From Kutzneria buriramensis (lineage in GTDB: Bacteria; Actinomycetota; Actinomycetes; Mycobacteriales; Pseudonocardiaceae), in the NCBI RefSeq assembly GCF_003387475.1, contig NZ_QUNO01000017.1, positions 186,001 to 250,000 on the forward strand: DNA of 64,000 nucleotides, in the 5' to 3' direction. A program made the position numbers and the translations under genes. Each line of letters opens with the position of its first letter. The stretch's first letter is position 1. Of the stretch, positions 63,907 through 64,000 are shown in pieces. The notes beneath the pieces were generated by a model. That model searched no databases. It was given only the letters and a program-made list of their open reading frames with translations, and had not been told where the DNA came from.

Positions 63907-64000
63907 TCGGCACGTGATCGTCGTCGACCTCGGCTTCGGCGACGCCGGCAAGGGCGCGACCGTGGACTGGTTGTGCGCCAACGGATCCGTCGCCGCCGTC
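63893..64000 (+). CDS. Adenylosuccinate synthetase-like protein, N-terminus (3' cut by window)
   Basis: ATG 63893 opens ALADRHVIVVDLGFGDAGKG, followed by ATVDWLCANG. This matches the N-terminal GTP-binding loop of adenylosuccinate synthetase (GDEGKGK in PurA), with altered residues (GDAGKGA). The changes and the coupling to a vWA gene suggest a paralogue rather than the purine-pathway enzyme. Only 36 codons are visible. Confidence 0.75.
   Translation, partial: MALADRHVIVVDLGFGDAGKGATVDWLCANGSVAAV

Overview
The window is high-GC actinomycete DNA with many GTG starts, an AfsR/SARP regulator, F420-type LLM oxidoreductase, NarL-type two-component pair and leaderless-looking promoters. A Pseudonocardiales genus is a reasonable inference, not a proven one. 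It has two halves: an accessory block at 1-42680 and an ordinary chromosomal block at 42712-64000, separated by a tRNA-Ala(GGC) gene at 42639-42711 (minus strand).

The accessory block looks like a tandem pile of three integrative elements at that tRNA. Three homologous tyrosine integrases (761-2182, 24273-25874, 41126-42529) all read rightward, each toward a 42-bp direct repeat (2191-2232, 26287-26328, 42639-42680). The repeat is exactly the 3' part of the tRNA, from the anticodon loop to the discriminator base. The rightmost copy is inside the intact tRNA; the other two are orphan half-tRNAs. Each copy is followed, 9-11 nt beyond the tRNA 3' end, by a different intrinsic-terminator hairpin. 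Element A (left end outside the window) carries the end of an FAD monooxygenase gene and integrase 1. Element B (about 24 kb) carries a truncated IS, a compact YcaO-type RiPP locus (33-residue precursor, E1-like/YcaO fusion, MFS exporter, StrR-like regulator), a serine hydrolase, a small secreted peptide, an AfsR-type regulator, an SdpA-SdpB-GNAT operon, a PIN-domain toxin-antitoxin pair, a three-gene operon ending in a TOTE-type primase-helicase, transposase remnants and integrase 2. Element C (about 16 kb) carries a 2310-residue secreted Rhs/YD-repeat protein with a Hint domain and a deaminase-fold toxin tip, an Imm1-like immunity gene, a divergent 2069-residue LamG protein and integrase 3. 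No replication, relaxase or conjugation gene is recognisable in B or C, so they look like cargo islands for microbial conflict and peptide production.

Right of the tRNA the genes are housekeeping or generic: a membrane-anchored DsbA-like protein, an HSL-family esterase, a VIT1/CCC1 transporter, HrpB helicase (with an apparent 1-nt deletion near its 3' end), a DUF2127 protein, two tandem GluB-like lipoproteins behind long inverted repeats, a D-2-hydroxyacid dehydrogenase, a GT39-like glycosyltransferase, a histidine kinase/response regulator pair, TetR with a divergent LLM oxidoreductase, an ABC exporter with a divergent GbsR/MarR regulator, a DUF3761 lipoprotein, DUF309, an FMN glutamate-synthase-like protein, a patch of gene remnants, a VOC protein, and a palindrome-controlled vWA / adenylosuccinate-synthetase-like pair cut by the window end.

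All functional calls come from reading motifs in the translations; no database search was run.
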